A DNA stretch of 64,000 nucleotides, taken from Stieleria bergensis. GTDB lineage: Bacteria; Planctomycetota; Planctomycetia; Pirellulales; Pirellulaceae. Positions 17,527 to 26,445 of this stretch are shown here, piece after piece. The stretch covers positions 1,763,911 through 1,827,910 of the forward strand of contig CP036272.1 in NCBI GenBank assembly GCA_007745635.1, read 5' to 3'. Position numbers and translations under genes: made by a program. Each line of letters begins with the position of its first letter. Within the stretch, counting starts at the first letter, position 1. The notes under the pieces are model-generated. The model made no database searches, was not told the origin of the DNA, and saw only the letters and a program-made list of their open reading frames with translations.

Positions 17527-18930
17527 TTAGTATCGCAGTTCGGCTCCGAAGACGCCACCGGCATACAGCATGTCGTCGCCGGCATTCAGCTGACGTGCAT
17601 AGTTACCGGTCACGCTACGGCCGACTTGTCCCAGGGCAGTTGCCATACCAGAGACGTACCACAGTTCGCCACTGGCTCGTACGGAGAACCAACGGTTCAG
17701 TTGATATCGCAAGCCACCGGACACTTCAATCAGAGCACCAAGTTCCACGTCATCCTGGAACGAGTTGATAAACGGAGCATCATTGTTACGCAAGCGGACA
17801 AACGAGTCGGCGAAGTTTGCAAACACGGCGCCGCGAGTTTGAACGTCGGCGTACAGGCGATAGGTGATCGGGTACAGCAGGTCCAAGCCCATTTGGAATG
17901 CCAGAATTTCGTTCTGGGTGCGGCTTAGCAAGTCCCCGGTGTCTGGTGGCGCTGACGAGGTGTACAGCAGTCGTTCATCAATTTGAACGTATCGCACGCC
18001 CCAGAGGATGCGGGCAACGTCCCAACCTACCATCACGCGGTTGAATTCATAGCTGCTGTAATTCGACAGGTACGACAGGAACTGGGTGTCCGCGTCGTTA
18101 AACGGGTCCAGGAGAGTGCCATCGAATCCACCGGCCCCGTCACCATCAAACAGCAACGTGTCGATGTTACCGGCTCCGGTAGCGGTGATAGAGCGTCCGA
18201 ATTCGAATTGGCCGGTGTAAACGAATTCCCAGCCGTTGACACCATCGGCCGAGCGACCAATGGTGAATCGAGGCGCCCAGTCAAAGGTCACGTCGTCGGA
18301 GAGGCGATCACGAATCAAGCTGTATTTGCGTTTGCCGCGTCGCTGCATGTACAGGGCCTCGACGCTGCCGAACCAGTAAGGGCCAACGGCCGCGCCACAA
18401 GGGCCTGGGTAGTCGCTAGGATGCTGGCCATAGCCACCAGCTCGACAGCTTCGGCAGCCACCGCTGGTCCCGCGACAGCTTCTGCAGCCGGTGGTCTGAT
18501 AGGAAACCGGCGCCACTTGACTGCCTTCCTGTTCCCATGAGAAACCTGAGAAGTCGCCCCCGACAGGTTCGCGTACAGTCGACATGGCAGAGCCAAAGTC
18601 CAGCATGCCCGAAGTCACACTGGCGTTTTCAGCGGATTGCTGAGCGGCCTTGCTGCCGACCGTTGGCACGCTTTCCGGGCGAACGATTCGGACGCCTGTT
18701 GAAGCGGCCACGTCTGCCTCTGGCAAGTAATTGGCTTGACGGATGCGGTCGGCGATCTCCGCTGCCTTGGCTGGATTGCTCCACCCCGGACCAGCGGCTT
18801 GCCCACCCTGGATCGAATCCACGGTTTGGGCCAAGCTGTGGCGATTGGGCAGCAGCAGTACGGCGGCAGCAAGCACAAACGCGATCGCGAGATGAAGGTT
18901 GGCGCTGTAGGAAAGCGATCGGAAGTTCAT
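17527..18930 (-). CDS. BBP7-family outer-membrane beta-barrel protein
   Basis: The product (467 residues) has a signal peptide (MNFRSLSY then LHLAIAFVLAAAVLLLPN, cleavage after SLAQ). A Cys/Gly-rich spacer follows (CRSCRGTSGGCRSCR, about 140-155), then a domain of alternating hydrophobic/polar strands starting YWFGSVEALYMQRRGKRKYSL and ending in a C-terminal barrel strand (AGGVFGAELRY). This matches the planctomycete BBP7 family of predicted beta-barrel envelope proteins, function unknown. The ATG at 18930 is preferred because AGGA lies 5-8 bases upstream and the signal peptide starts there. It follows the pilus-N/BON gene by 103 bases on the same strand. Confidence 0.8.
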   Translation of the reverse strand: MNFRSLSYSANLHLAIAFVLAAAVLLLPNRHSLAQTVDSIQGGQAAGPGWSNPAKAAEIADRIRQANYLPEADVAASTGVRIVRPESVPTVGSKAAQQSAENASVTSGMLDFGSAMSTVREPVGGDFSGFSWEQEGSQVAPVSYQTTGCRSCRGTSGGCRSCRAGGYGQHPSDYPGPCGAAVGPYWFGSVEALYMQRRGKRKYSLIRDRLSDDVTFDWAPRFTIGRSADGVNGWEFVYTGQFEFGRSITATGAGNIDTLLFDGDGAGGFDGTLLDPFNDADTQFLSYLSNYSSYEFNRVMVGWDVARILWGVRYVQIDERLLYTSSAPPDTGDLLSRTQNEILAFQMGLDLLYPITYRLYADVQTRGAVFANFADSFVRLRNNDAPFINSFQDDVELGALIEVSGGLRYQLNRWFSVRASGELWYVSGMATALGQVGRSVTGNYARQLNAGDDMLYAGGVFGAELRY

Positions 18931-19033
18931 GGCAATCCTCGTTGACATTGATTCTGGCGGGCGATTCCGCTTGGCTTGGGGGTGGTTGGATTGGCCGGGT
19001 GACAATTGCGTCATAACGACTACCAAGGCTGAG

Positions 19034-22000
19034 TTAGGGAGTTTGAACGGACAAGCGGTCGATGACAGGAATGCGACAGCTCTTGCGGACCATTCGCAAT
19101 AACTGAGTCGCCATTTGGTCGTCGGGGCAGGTGCCACTGACGATCAAGACGCCGTTTTGTTGCGTGACCAACGCTCGGGAACCGGGAAAAGCGCGAGCCA
19201 CTGATGTATTCAATAGCTGCGTGTCGATGCCGACCTTTTCGCCCAGTGCATTAACGTTTTGGCTCACGTCGATCAAGAACGTTTGCACTCGAGTGGTTTG
19301 ATCGGGGGCGACATCCGCCCACACCGTCAGGTAGGTCTTTCCCAAACTGGTTCCAATCAACTTGATTTGATTGTGCCCACTGTGAAAGACTTGGCAGATG
19401 CTGTCGTCATCAATCTTGAATTGACGCAAACGACCACCAATCGTCATCGAACGCACCTGAGCTCTGGACAGCTGGATCGGGATCGCGTTGGCGGTCTTGC
19501 CATCAATCCCCGAGACAGGTGCATCCACGGTGACAAGCTTGGATTCACCAGGAATCCGCCGCGGTGTTGGTGCTGGCCTTAGCTTTGTCACCGTTTTTGG
19601 AGCAGGATTCGGCTGAGCGATTTGATCCCCAGCAGCCGGTCCCGGACCGCTTTCCGTCAGGCCAGCGGCCAGTGGAGGTGCGGTGGAACTCGTCTCGGGT
19701 GTTGGATCTGTTGGGCCTGCAGGCTGCTCCATCGAAGCCGGATCGTAAGTTGCCGAGCTGATAGCCGACGGTGCCGCGTTGACCTGCGGACCAACTGGGC
19801 CGACAAGCTGTGCCGGTGGTGGATCGGCGACCACGGTGCGTTGGTTTCGCACGCCGTGAATGGATTCTAGTCCCGGTGGCTGAGCCATGTGATCGGTCGC
19901 AGTCGGCAAGATTGGTTCGTCAGCCGATTGCACAGTGGGGGGCTCAGCGTCTTGAGCTGTCGCTGGGGCATGTGGTTCAGGCACTGCGATCACGCCGCTG
20001 GTCTCTGCCGCGGTTTCAGCAACTCGATCCTTCAATGCAATCTGGGACGCAGGGGTGGCCGCTGGCTTGGAGACTGTTTGCGGGGCGCTGTCTGTGCCGG
20101 ACACGCTGTCTGTCTTGGCATCAGCGTCTGTCTCGGCATCGGTGCCTGTGGTCGCGACAGCGGAAGGAACCGGGACAGTCCCTTGCTGAGTGGGCGGATT
20201 CGCTGGCGCCGAGGGAACTCGGTTCGCTGCCATCGAGAACGCATTGAACTGCGTGGTTGATTTGATTTGAGCTGGAGTGGCCTGGGCTGGATTCACCTGG
20301 GCTGGATTGGTGGCTGGCGATGCGTTGCTGGCACCCGTTTCGGTAGCGCCCACCGTTGCTGGTGCGGCGTGCACGGGACTCTCACCACTGTCGACCCAAT
20401 GTTTCTTGGTGACCTGTTGGTTCGCAGCATCGGGTTGAGCGAAGGCGATCTTGATCTCTTGGCTCACTTCACCCGGCGTCGTGCGGTCAGCGGATGCTGC
20501 CGGCATCTCAGGGAGGGGCGGCAATGTTGATTCGGCGGCGACGGCAGACGCAGCGTCATCGTTTGCGTCATCGCTGTCGCCTTCAGCTGTCGGCGTTGCA
20601 ACCACCGATCGCGAGGCTGTTCGAGGCGTCCCACGGACCACACCAGCGTCTTGGTGATTGTCTTTCGGCTGGCGTTGCGGTGGAGCAGCAGCAATCGAGG
20701 TTGGTGGAGTCGCTGGCGGAGCAACCCGGCCGTTTGTTCCCGCCGAAAATGGTGGCGGCGGTGGCAGCATGCTGCCTTGGGCGATCGGCAAGCCTGGCTT
20801 GGCTGCAGACGCATCTGGCTCGCGATCGGCAGACATTGCTGGCTGTTCTGCGACCGGAGTTTCTGTCACAACCTCGGTTGGTCGTGAACTGCGAACTTCG
20901 GGCTCGATGGATCGATTTTCTTGCGCTGCGGCGCCGGGTTGCGACACTTGGTTTGCCGGTGGTGTCGTGCTTGGCGCGAGCCCCAGATCGGCGATGGGGA
21001 ACTGTGGCAGTGCTGGCAACTTGGCGATCGGCAGAGTGCTCAGTGACTGAGTCGCAGTGTTTTCCGGCTTTGACGCTGTGCTGTCAGTAACCGGTGCTGC
21101 TGGAGCATCTTGCTGCGCGGCCGCAGGCATTGGCTCTGCTGCGGTTGCGGGTTCGGTTTCCGCTTCCTGTGCGTTGCTGACTTCGTTAGCCATTTTGGGC
21201 GAGGCTGCGTTTTGCCCCGCGTCTTCTGGTTCGACAGCGCTGGAAGGCATCGCGGCCGGATCGTTCGGCAACGGTTTGGCAAAAGCCACCCCAGGAGCCA
21301 ACTGAATCACACCGCTGCCACCAGCGTAAGCGGTTTTGCCATGTTGCAAAATCTTTGGCTTGGCAACCTTGATCATCTGGTTGGTGCCACCAGCGGACTG
21401 GCTGGATGCCGCTGGCATGTTTCCAGAACCAACGTTTCGTTTCACCGCAACGCGAGGTGCTGCGGCCGGTTGATGTTTGGGCGTCAGGTCGAACGGCAGC
21501 GGTTCGGTCTCACTGGCAGCGCTTTGATCGTTGGTCTCGGGCTTTGCTGTCGGCGCGGTGTTTGGCGCAGAGTTCGCCGCGTCGGCTTTGGCGTGCTTGC
21601 CAAACCGAGGTGGCAAGATCTCACGAATCACACCGCCATCTGGAGCATGATCCGTCGGCGCCGCCTGCATGACGGATGAGCCATCGGACAGCGAAAACTG
21701 AATCGGTTCGGTGATCTTGATCGACTTCTGCTGATCGCGAGCATCAGCCACTTGCAGAATCGATTCATCGTCTGAATTGGATTCAGACGGCGTTTGTGTC
21801 GCCGACGAAGTCGTCTCCGTTGCCGCAGTGTCTGCTTGGTCGAGATTGGAACCAGCTTTCAAGGGCGCGGGCGGATCAATGGGACCGCCTGCTGGAACGA
21901 CGGTCGGCGCTGTCAGGCCTCCGCTTTGATGCCCAGATTGCATCAAAGCAGGATTGGCTGCCAGCGCGGAATGCGCTGCTTGTCCGCTCGGCTCCGCCTG

Positions 22001-22738
22001 GCCGGTTGCCAGCGCCAATCCGTTTTGCATCACGGCTTGATGGCTGGACAAGACGGCGGTGTGTTGAGGTTGAGGAACCGGTTTCAGCTGCGCGTCAGGC
22101 TGGCGGCGGATCAGCATCGCCAGCGATTTGGGTTGCTGCGTGCTGACTTGTTGATCGGCTTGTTGGCTGGCCAAACTTGCGGCCGTTGCGAATTGATTCT
22201 GCTGAACGACACCGATCGGTGCGTTGGGTGATGCGCCGATTGATTGTGGACTTGGCAGTTGAGACGGGATCGGTTGTCCGCTGACGGCAGAGTTTCGTCC
22301 ATCAGCCGGTGCGGCGCTGTTTCCGTGTGCAGATGGCTGCAGGAAGGGGTTTGACTGAACCACCCCATTGGCGACTGCCGCCGAGTTGCCAACGGGATCG
22401 TTGGCGCGGCCCGCGTAAGGTGATTGGTGCAAGTAGCCCGCCCCAGCGACCGGAGCACTGGCCCGAGCAGCACTGGCCCGAGCAAGATTGCGAGCACGCT
22501 GTGCCGCAGCGGCCTGATGTTGCTGAAGCGAGTTGGCGGCATGCTGTGGAAACGATGCTGCCGGATTGGCCGAATGGCGGCTCTTTAGCTGAGCCGAATC
22601 AATCAGTCCGGAGGAGAGTTCATCGGATCGCGCGGTGGAGCAACAGGCCAACAATGCCGCAATCAAAGACGCCCGTTTAGCGCTTTGAAGGAATGCATTG
22701 TTCGTGGTCATTTTTCGTTTCGCCGTGGTCACACGCAT
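19034..22738 (-). CDS. Secreted giant protein: low-complexity linker with C-terminal pilus-N and BON-like domains
   Basis: The 1234-residue product has a signal peptide (MRVTTAKRKM, then RASLIAALLACCSTARS). Roughly 1000 residues of Ala/Pro/Gln/Thr-rich sequence follow with no fold I recognise. The last ~170 residues are ordered: a domain like the N-terminal domain of CpaC-type pilus secretins (about 1070-1150, with SRAQVRSMTIGGRLRQFKI and GTSLGKTYLTVW), then a BON-like domain (FPGSRALVTQQNGVLIVSGTCPD). CpaC proteins normally continue into a secretin barrel; here it is absent. The start at 22738 is supported by AGGGA six bases upstream. It may anchor to the cell wall through its linker (inference). 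It is followed by the BBP7 gene. Confidence 0.75.
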   Translation of the reverse strand: MRVTTAKRKMTTNNAFLQSAKRASLIAALLACCSTARSDELSSGLIDSAQLKSRHSANPAASFPQHAANSLQQHQAAAAQRARNLARASAARASAPVAGAGYLHQSPYAGRANDPVGNSAAVANGVVQSNPFLQPSAHGNSAAPADGRNSAVSGQPIPSQLPSPQSIGASPNAPIGVVQQNQFATAASLASQQADQQVSTQQPKSLAMLIRRQPDAQLKPVPQPQHTAVLSSHQAVMQNGLALATGQAEPSGQAAHSALAANPALMQSGHQSGGLTAPTVVPAGGPIDPPAPLKAGSNLDQADTAATETTSSATQTPSESNSDDESILQVADARDQQKSIKITEPIQFSLSDGSSVMQAAPTDHAPDGGVIREILPPRFGKHAKADAANSAPNTAPTAKPETNDQSAASETEPLPFDLTPKHQPAAAPRVAVKRNVGSGNMPAASSQSAGGTNQMIKVAKPKILQHGKTAYAGGSGVIQLAPGVAFAKPLPNDPAAMPSSAVEPEDAGQNAASPKMANEVSNAQEAETEPATAAEPMPAAAQQDAPAAPVTDSTASKPENTATQSLSTLPIAKLPALPQFPIADLGLAPSTTPPANQVSQPGAAAQENRSIEPEVRSSRPTEVVTETPVAEQPAMSADREPDASAAKPGLPIAQGSMLPPPPPFSAGTNGRVAPPATPPTSIAAAPPQRQPKDNHQDAGVVRGTPRTASRSVVATPTAEGDSDDANDDAASAVAAESTLPPLPEMPAASADRTTPGEVSQEIKIAFAQPDAANQQVTKKHWVDSGESPVHAAPATVGATETGASNASPATNPAQVNPAQATPAQIKSTTQFNAFSMAANRVPSAPANPPTQQGTVPVPSAVATTGTDAETDADAKTDSVSGTDSAPQTVSKPAATPASQIALKDRVAETAAETSGVIAVPEPHAPATAQDAEPPTVQSADEPILPTATDHMAQPPGLESIHGVRNQRTVVADPPPAQLVGPVGPQVNAAPSAISSATYDPASMEQPAGPTDPTPETSSTAPPLAAGLTESGPGPAAGDQIAQPNPAPKTVTKLRPAPTPRRIPGESKLVTVDAPVSGIDGKTANAIPIQLSRAQVRSMTIGGRLRQFKIDDDSICQVFHSGHNQIKLIGTSLGKTYLTVWADVAPDQTTRVQTFLIDVSQNVNALGEKVGIDTQLLNTSVARAFPGSRALVTQQNGVLIVSGTCPDDQMATQLLRMVRKSCRIPVIDRLSVQTP

Positions 22739-23397
22739 CTGCGTCCCTGAAATCGAAAGATCGATGGCTACCGTCACCGTGGTGACAGGTGGACAGTGCC
22801 GGGTTGTTTAGCAGCAGCAGGGAGGTCTGCGAGGCTGCGTTAGTTGTGGTTGTCCCAGGCGCACTGGGTGCCCATGCGCCGATTGCCCGTTGATCTACGT
22901 ATCGGAACCCTGCTTGGCAGACATTAACGATTCTTTGGGATGCATCGTTTATGTCTGGCGTGACAAATGTACGAATTGTGCCAGATACCGATGGCTGCTG
23001 GCCGACATCCCGTCGTTGGCTGGCGGGCCGCAGACTCGATCGGTTTGTCTAAAGCCCTTGCAGGTAGGAGGTTGCGACGACGTGCTGTGGGTATTGCCGC
23101 TCTCGCGTGAAATTTTTTTTCAAATTGACCAAACGTGTCACGCGTTATGACCAGAATTTTGCTATCAAAACCACACTCTCCGTAGTCCTGCGAAGGTCGT
23201 GCCGCAACCCGCTGCAATGTGCCTCAATTTCTGCCGTTTCACGATTGCTTGACTGGACTGCTTGACTGGACTGCTCGGCAGCACAAGACCAGGCGTCGTC
23301 ACTGGCTCCGCCAAAACACGGACTCCGCCAAAACACGGGCTCGGCAAGCGTTTTGCTTTGCCGTCAGCCGCGCTCTTTCACTTCTTTAGATTCTCAC
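22739..23397. other. Divergent intergenic region before the DNA-end-processing operon
   Basis: No gene is supported in 659 bases. Two small duplications lie near its right end: TGCTTGACTGGAC twice in 23246-23275, and CTCCGCCAAAACACGG twice in 23308-23340. Both promoters must be here but I cannot place them. Confidence 0.45.
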
Positions 23398-26300
23398 ATG
23401 ACACCCGATCCTGCAGCTCCATCGCCTCCCTCGGCGGCGATCCAGCGGTACTTTTTTGATTGGCAGCAACCGTTTCTCGCTCAGGTTGCCAGTCCAGACG
23501 TGTTGAAGCGATTGTTCTGCGACCAGGCCGGCCAGCTTGATGCTGGCGGCTGGGTTTGTGTGTTGCCGACCGCTCAGTCCGTGGCCCGTTTTCGGCAACT
23601 GCTCCAGCAATGGGGCCAGAGTCAGACGCAGGCGGTCCCATTACCGAAGGTCATTTCCGTCGGTGAAGCGGCGGAGCAATTTTATCATTCTCAGCAAGTG
23701 ATGGCGAACGAGTTCGAGCAGACGATTGCCTGGGCCACGGTGTTGGCAAAGCGAGACCATGAGACGATCCGCCCGCTGGTGCCGACTCCCAACGAGTCAG
23801 AGGGCTTTGTGTTTTGGCTGGAGCTCGCTGGGCGCTTGCGATCATTATCAACCGAGCTGGCGGCGCATTCGGTTTCGTTTCAAAAAGTGCTTAGCCAAAC
23901 TCAGCGTCCGATCGACCAAGCGCGCTGGAAGCTTCTGGCACAGTTGCATGATGAGTACCTTGAACATTTGCAGGTCGCGGGCCTTGCAGACAGGCACCAA
24001 GAACGCGCGCGGGCGGTGGACCAGGGACGTTTATTTAATGGAAAACGCTTGCTGCTGATCGGCACCAGTGACTTGAATCCCTCAGCGGCCAATGTCATCA
24101 AAATGGCGGCTAAGGATTCGGGCAATCGCATTGTCGCACTGATTGCTGCACCGCCCGAACGTGCCAATGATTTTGATGAGGTCGGGCGCTTTCGCACCAC
24201 TGCGGTGCTGTCACGGGATGTGCCTTGGAAAGATGATCAGCTGATTTCCGCTGGCGATCTGCGTGATCAATGTCAGCGTCTGGCGGCGACGGTTTCTGAT
24301 TGGAATCAAACGCTTCGCCCAGAGCAAATCTGTGTTGGCACAACGGATGGTTCTCAGGTGAGCCCACTGGCTTTTGCCCTGCGCACCGCCGGCTTTTCGG
24401 TCTATCGAAGTCAAGGCTACAGCGTGGCGAACTCGGGGCTGATGAAGTTGCTTGATTGCGTGATGCAGCATCTGCAGCGGCCCTCCTGGCGCTCGCTGGC
24501 TGCACTTGTCAGGCATCAAGATGTTTATCGATTGCTGGTCGCGACTCTTCAGGTTCGTGATGTGCAGCAGGAGCCCCTGCAGGCGATCGATCGCCTGATC
24601 GCCAATCACTTTCCCTCTTCGTTGCAGACCGAATTGCCAGATCGAGTTGCCAAAGCCAGCCAGACTGCGCTGATGATTCGCGATCTTGTTCAACGATTGC
24701 TGATGCCTTTGTACCAGGATGGATTGCTTGACGTTCCCATCGCGGATTGTGAAAGCAGTGATGAACAGATGGCCAGTGACCAGGCAGAGTTGGCTCTGTT
24801 GGTGCCGTTTCTTGGCGACGCTTCGTCGTCCAGCGTTGACCAGATGACGGAGGACTCCATTCGCGCCGTCACTGCGCCCCTGACGACGTGGTGTCAGCGA
24901 CTGCACGGATGGTTGCAGGCCATTGAGCAGGCCGACCAGGTGCAGATTGCGGGACAGGAAGACGTTGACGCCGAGTCACTGAATCGCATTGCCCGGCGTC
25001 AGGCTTGTGAATTGCTGCAACGAATGGCAACCATCAGCTGTGGATTGGATGTTGAAATGGACGCCTTGACGGCACTGCAAACATTGAAGATGCGGTTGTC
25101 AGCGCTTCATGTGCATCAACAGCCCCAGGCGGATCAACTGCATTTGCGAGGCTGGTTGGATTTGGCGCTCAATGATTCACCAGCAATGATTGTGTTGGGG
25201 CTGAATCATCCCTATGTCCCTTCAGCGGTCGGCAGTGATTCATTATTGCCCGAATCGTTACGCACTCAGTTGCAGATCAACGACAATGATCGTCGAATGG
25301 CACGCGATCAATTGGCGATTGAAATGATGATTCAGTCTCGCAGTTTGACTCCATCTGAGGGCCAGATGCGTTTCATCGTTGGCAGGACCGATGCTGGCGG
25401 TTCGCCGATTCCACCGAGTCGACTGTTGGCTGCGGCACCGGCCAAGGACGTCGCTCGACGGCTTCAGTTGTTGACCGGAGAACTGAAATCAACGCCCTTT
25501 GATTCAGGCTGGAAAGCACTGCCTAAGTCCCAGTTGCCGCTCCCACCGGTCGATCAATCACTGGATGTGCCACCGGTCAGCGTGACTGCGTTTAGCACCT
25601 ACCTGCAATGCCCTTATCGGTTTTACTTGCGGCACGTTCGGAAACTGCGTCCCTTGGATGATGACGCACCGGAGTTGGCGGCCAATCAGTTTGGCGACCT
25701 GGTTCACGGTGCCTTGGAGTTTTTTGGCGAATCAAAGGACAAAGGTTTAACTGATCCTGATGACATTTTCTTGGCGCTCAAGCAGCATTTGTGTGTGTAC
25801 GTTGACAAGACGTTTGGCAAGCCGCTCAGTCAGGCTTTGACTTTGCAGATCCAGCAGGCAGAAAAACGTTTGCGATTCGTGGCCGATCAGCAGGCAGAAC
25901 GAATCGCCCAGGGCTGGCAAATCCATCAAGTGGAGGCTTCAGTTGGATTGAGTCAGCCAGCGTATTTATCAGTTGATGACATCAAGCTGGCGATCCGCGG
26001 GCGTTTCGATCGGATCGACTATCATCCACAGTTGGATCGTTGGGCGGTTCTTGATTACAAGACGCATGGTCACAAACCAGAGAAGAAACACTTTCGCCGC
26101 AATCGCAGTAGCGGTGAAACCAAGTGGTTGGATCTCCAATTGCCACTTTACCGCATGATGATTCCTCACCTGGGCATTGATGCGCCGCCGGATCAAGTCG
26201 ATTTGGGATACTTCAACGTCAGCGATAAAGCCAGTGAGACAGGGATTCACCTGGCTGACTTTGATGAAGACTTAATGCGACAGGCTGAAGAAGTGATTTA

Positions 26301-26445
26301 CCAGTGTGTACGCGGGATCGTTGCCAAGGAATTCCAACCCACGAGTGATGTGGTGCAGTACGATGATTATCAAATGATTTTGCAAACGGGAACCGCCGCA
26401 CGAATGTTGGCTGGATCACTCGACGACGTGGAGGTGACGCAATGA
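23398..26445 (+). CDS. AddB-like PD-(D/E)XK nuclease
   Basis: AddB pairs with the helicase-nuclease AddA to resect double-strand ends for recombination. The 1015-residue protein has degenerate helicase-like regions and a clear C-terminal PD-(D/E)XK nuclease domain: AFSTYLQCPYRFYLRHVRKL, VHGALEFF, the catalytic core AVLDYKTHG (Asp and Lys of motifs II/III, about residue 883) and WLDLQLPLYRMM. Only one cysteine (QCPY) of the Fe-S-type nuclease pattern is evident. The ATG at 23398 was preferred over one 45 bases upstream because the extra residues look non-coding. Its stop overlaps the next start (ATGA). Confidence 0.82.
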   Translation: MTPDPAAPSPPSAAIQRYFFDWQQPFLAQVASPDVLKRLFCDQAGQLDAGGWVCVLPTAQSVARFRQLLQQWGQSQTQAVPLPKVISVGEAAEQFYHSQQVMANEFEQTIAWATVLAKRDHETIRPLVPTPNESEGFVFWLELAGRLRSLSTELAAHSVSFQKVLSQTQRPIDQARWKLLAQLHDEYLEHLQVAGLADRHQERARAVDQGRLFNGKRLLLIGTSDLNPSAANVIKMAAKDSGNRIVALIAAPPERANDFDEVGRFRTTAVLSRDVPWKDDQLISAGDLRDQCQRLAATVSDWNQTLRPEQICVGTTDGSQVSPLAFALRTAGFSVYRSQGYSVANSGLMKLLDCVMQHLQRPSWRSLAALVRHQDVYRLLVATLQVRDVQQEPLQAIDRLIANHFPSSLQTELPDRVAKASQTALMIRDLVQRLLMPLYQDGLLDVPIADCESSDEQMASDQAELALLVPFLGDASSSSVDQMTEDSIRAVTAPLTTWCQRLHGWLQAIEQADQVQIAGQEDVDAESLNRIARRQACELLQRMATISCGLDVEMDALTALQTLKMRLSALHVHQQPQADQLHLRGWLDLALNDSPAMIVLGLNHPYVPSAVGSDSLLPESLRTQLQINDNDRRMARDQLAIEMMIQSRSLTPSEGQMRFIVGRTDAGGSPIPPSRLLAAAPAKDVARRLQLLTGELKSTPFDSGWKALPKSQLPLPPVDQSLDVPPVSVTAFSTYLQCPYRFYLRHVRKLRPLDDDAPELAANQFGDLVHGALEFFGESKDKGLTDPDDIFLALKQHLCVYVDKTFGKPLSQALTLQIQQAEKRLRFVADQQAERIAQGWQIHQVEASVGLSQPAYLSVDDIKLAIRGRFDRIDYHPQLDRWAVLDYKTHGHKPEKKHFRRNRSSGETKWLDLQLPLYRMMIPHLGIDAPPDQVDLGYFNVSDKASETGIHLADFDEDLMRQAEEVIYQCVRGIVAKEFQPTSDVVQYDDYQMILQTGTAARMLAGSLDDVEVTQ

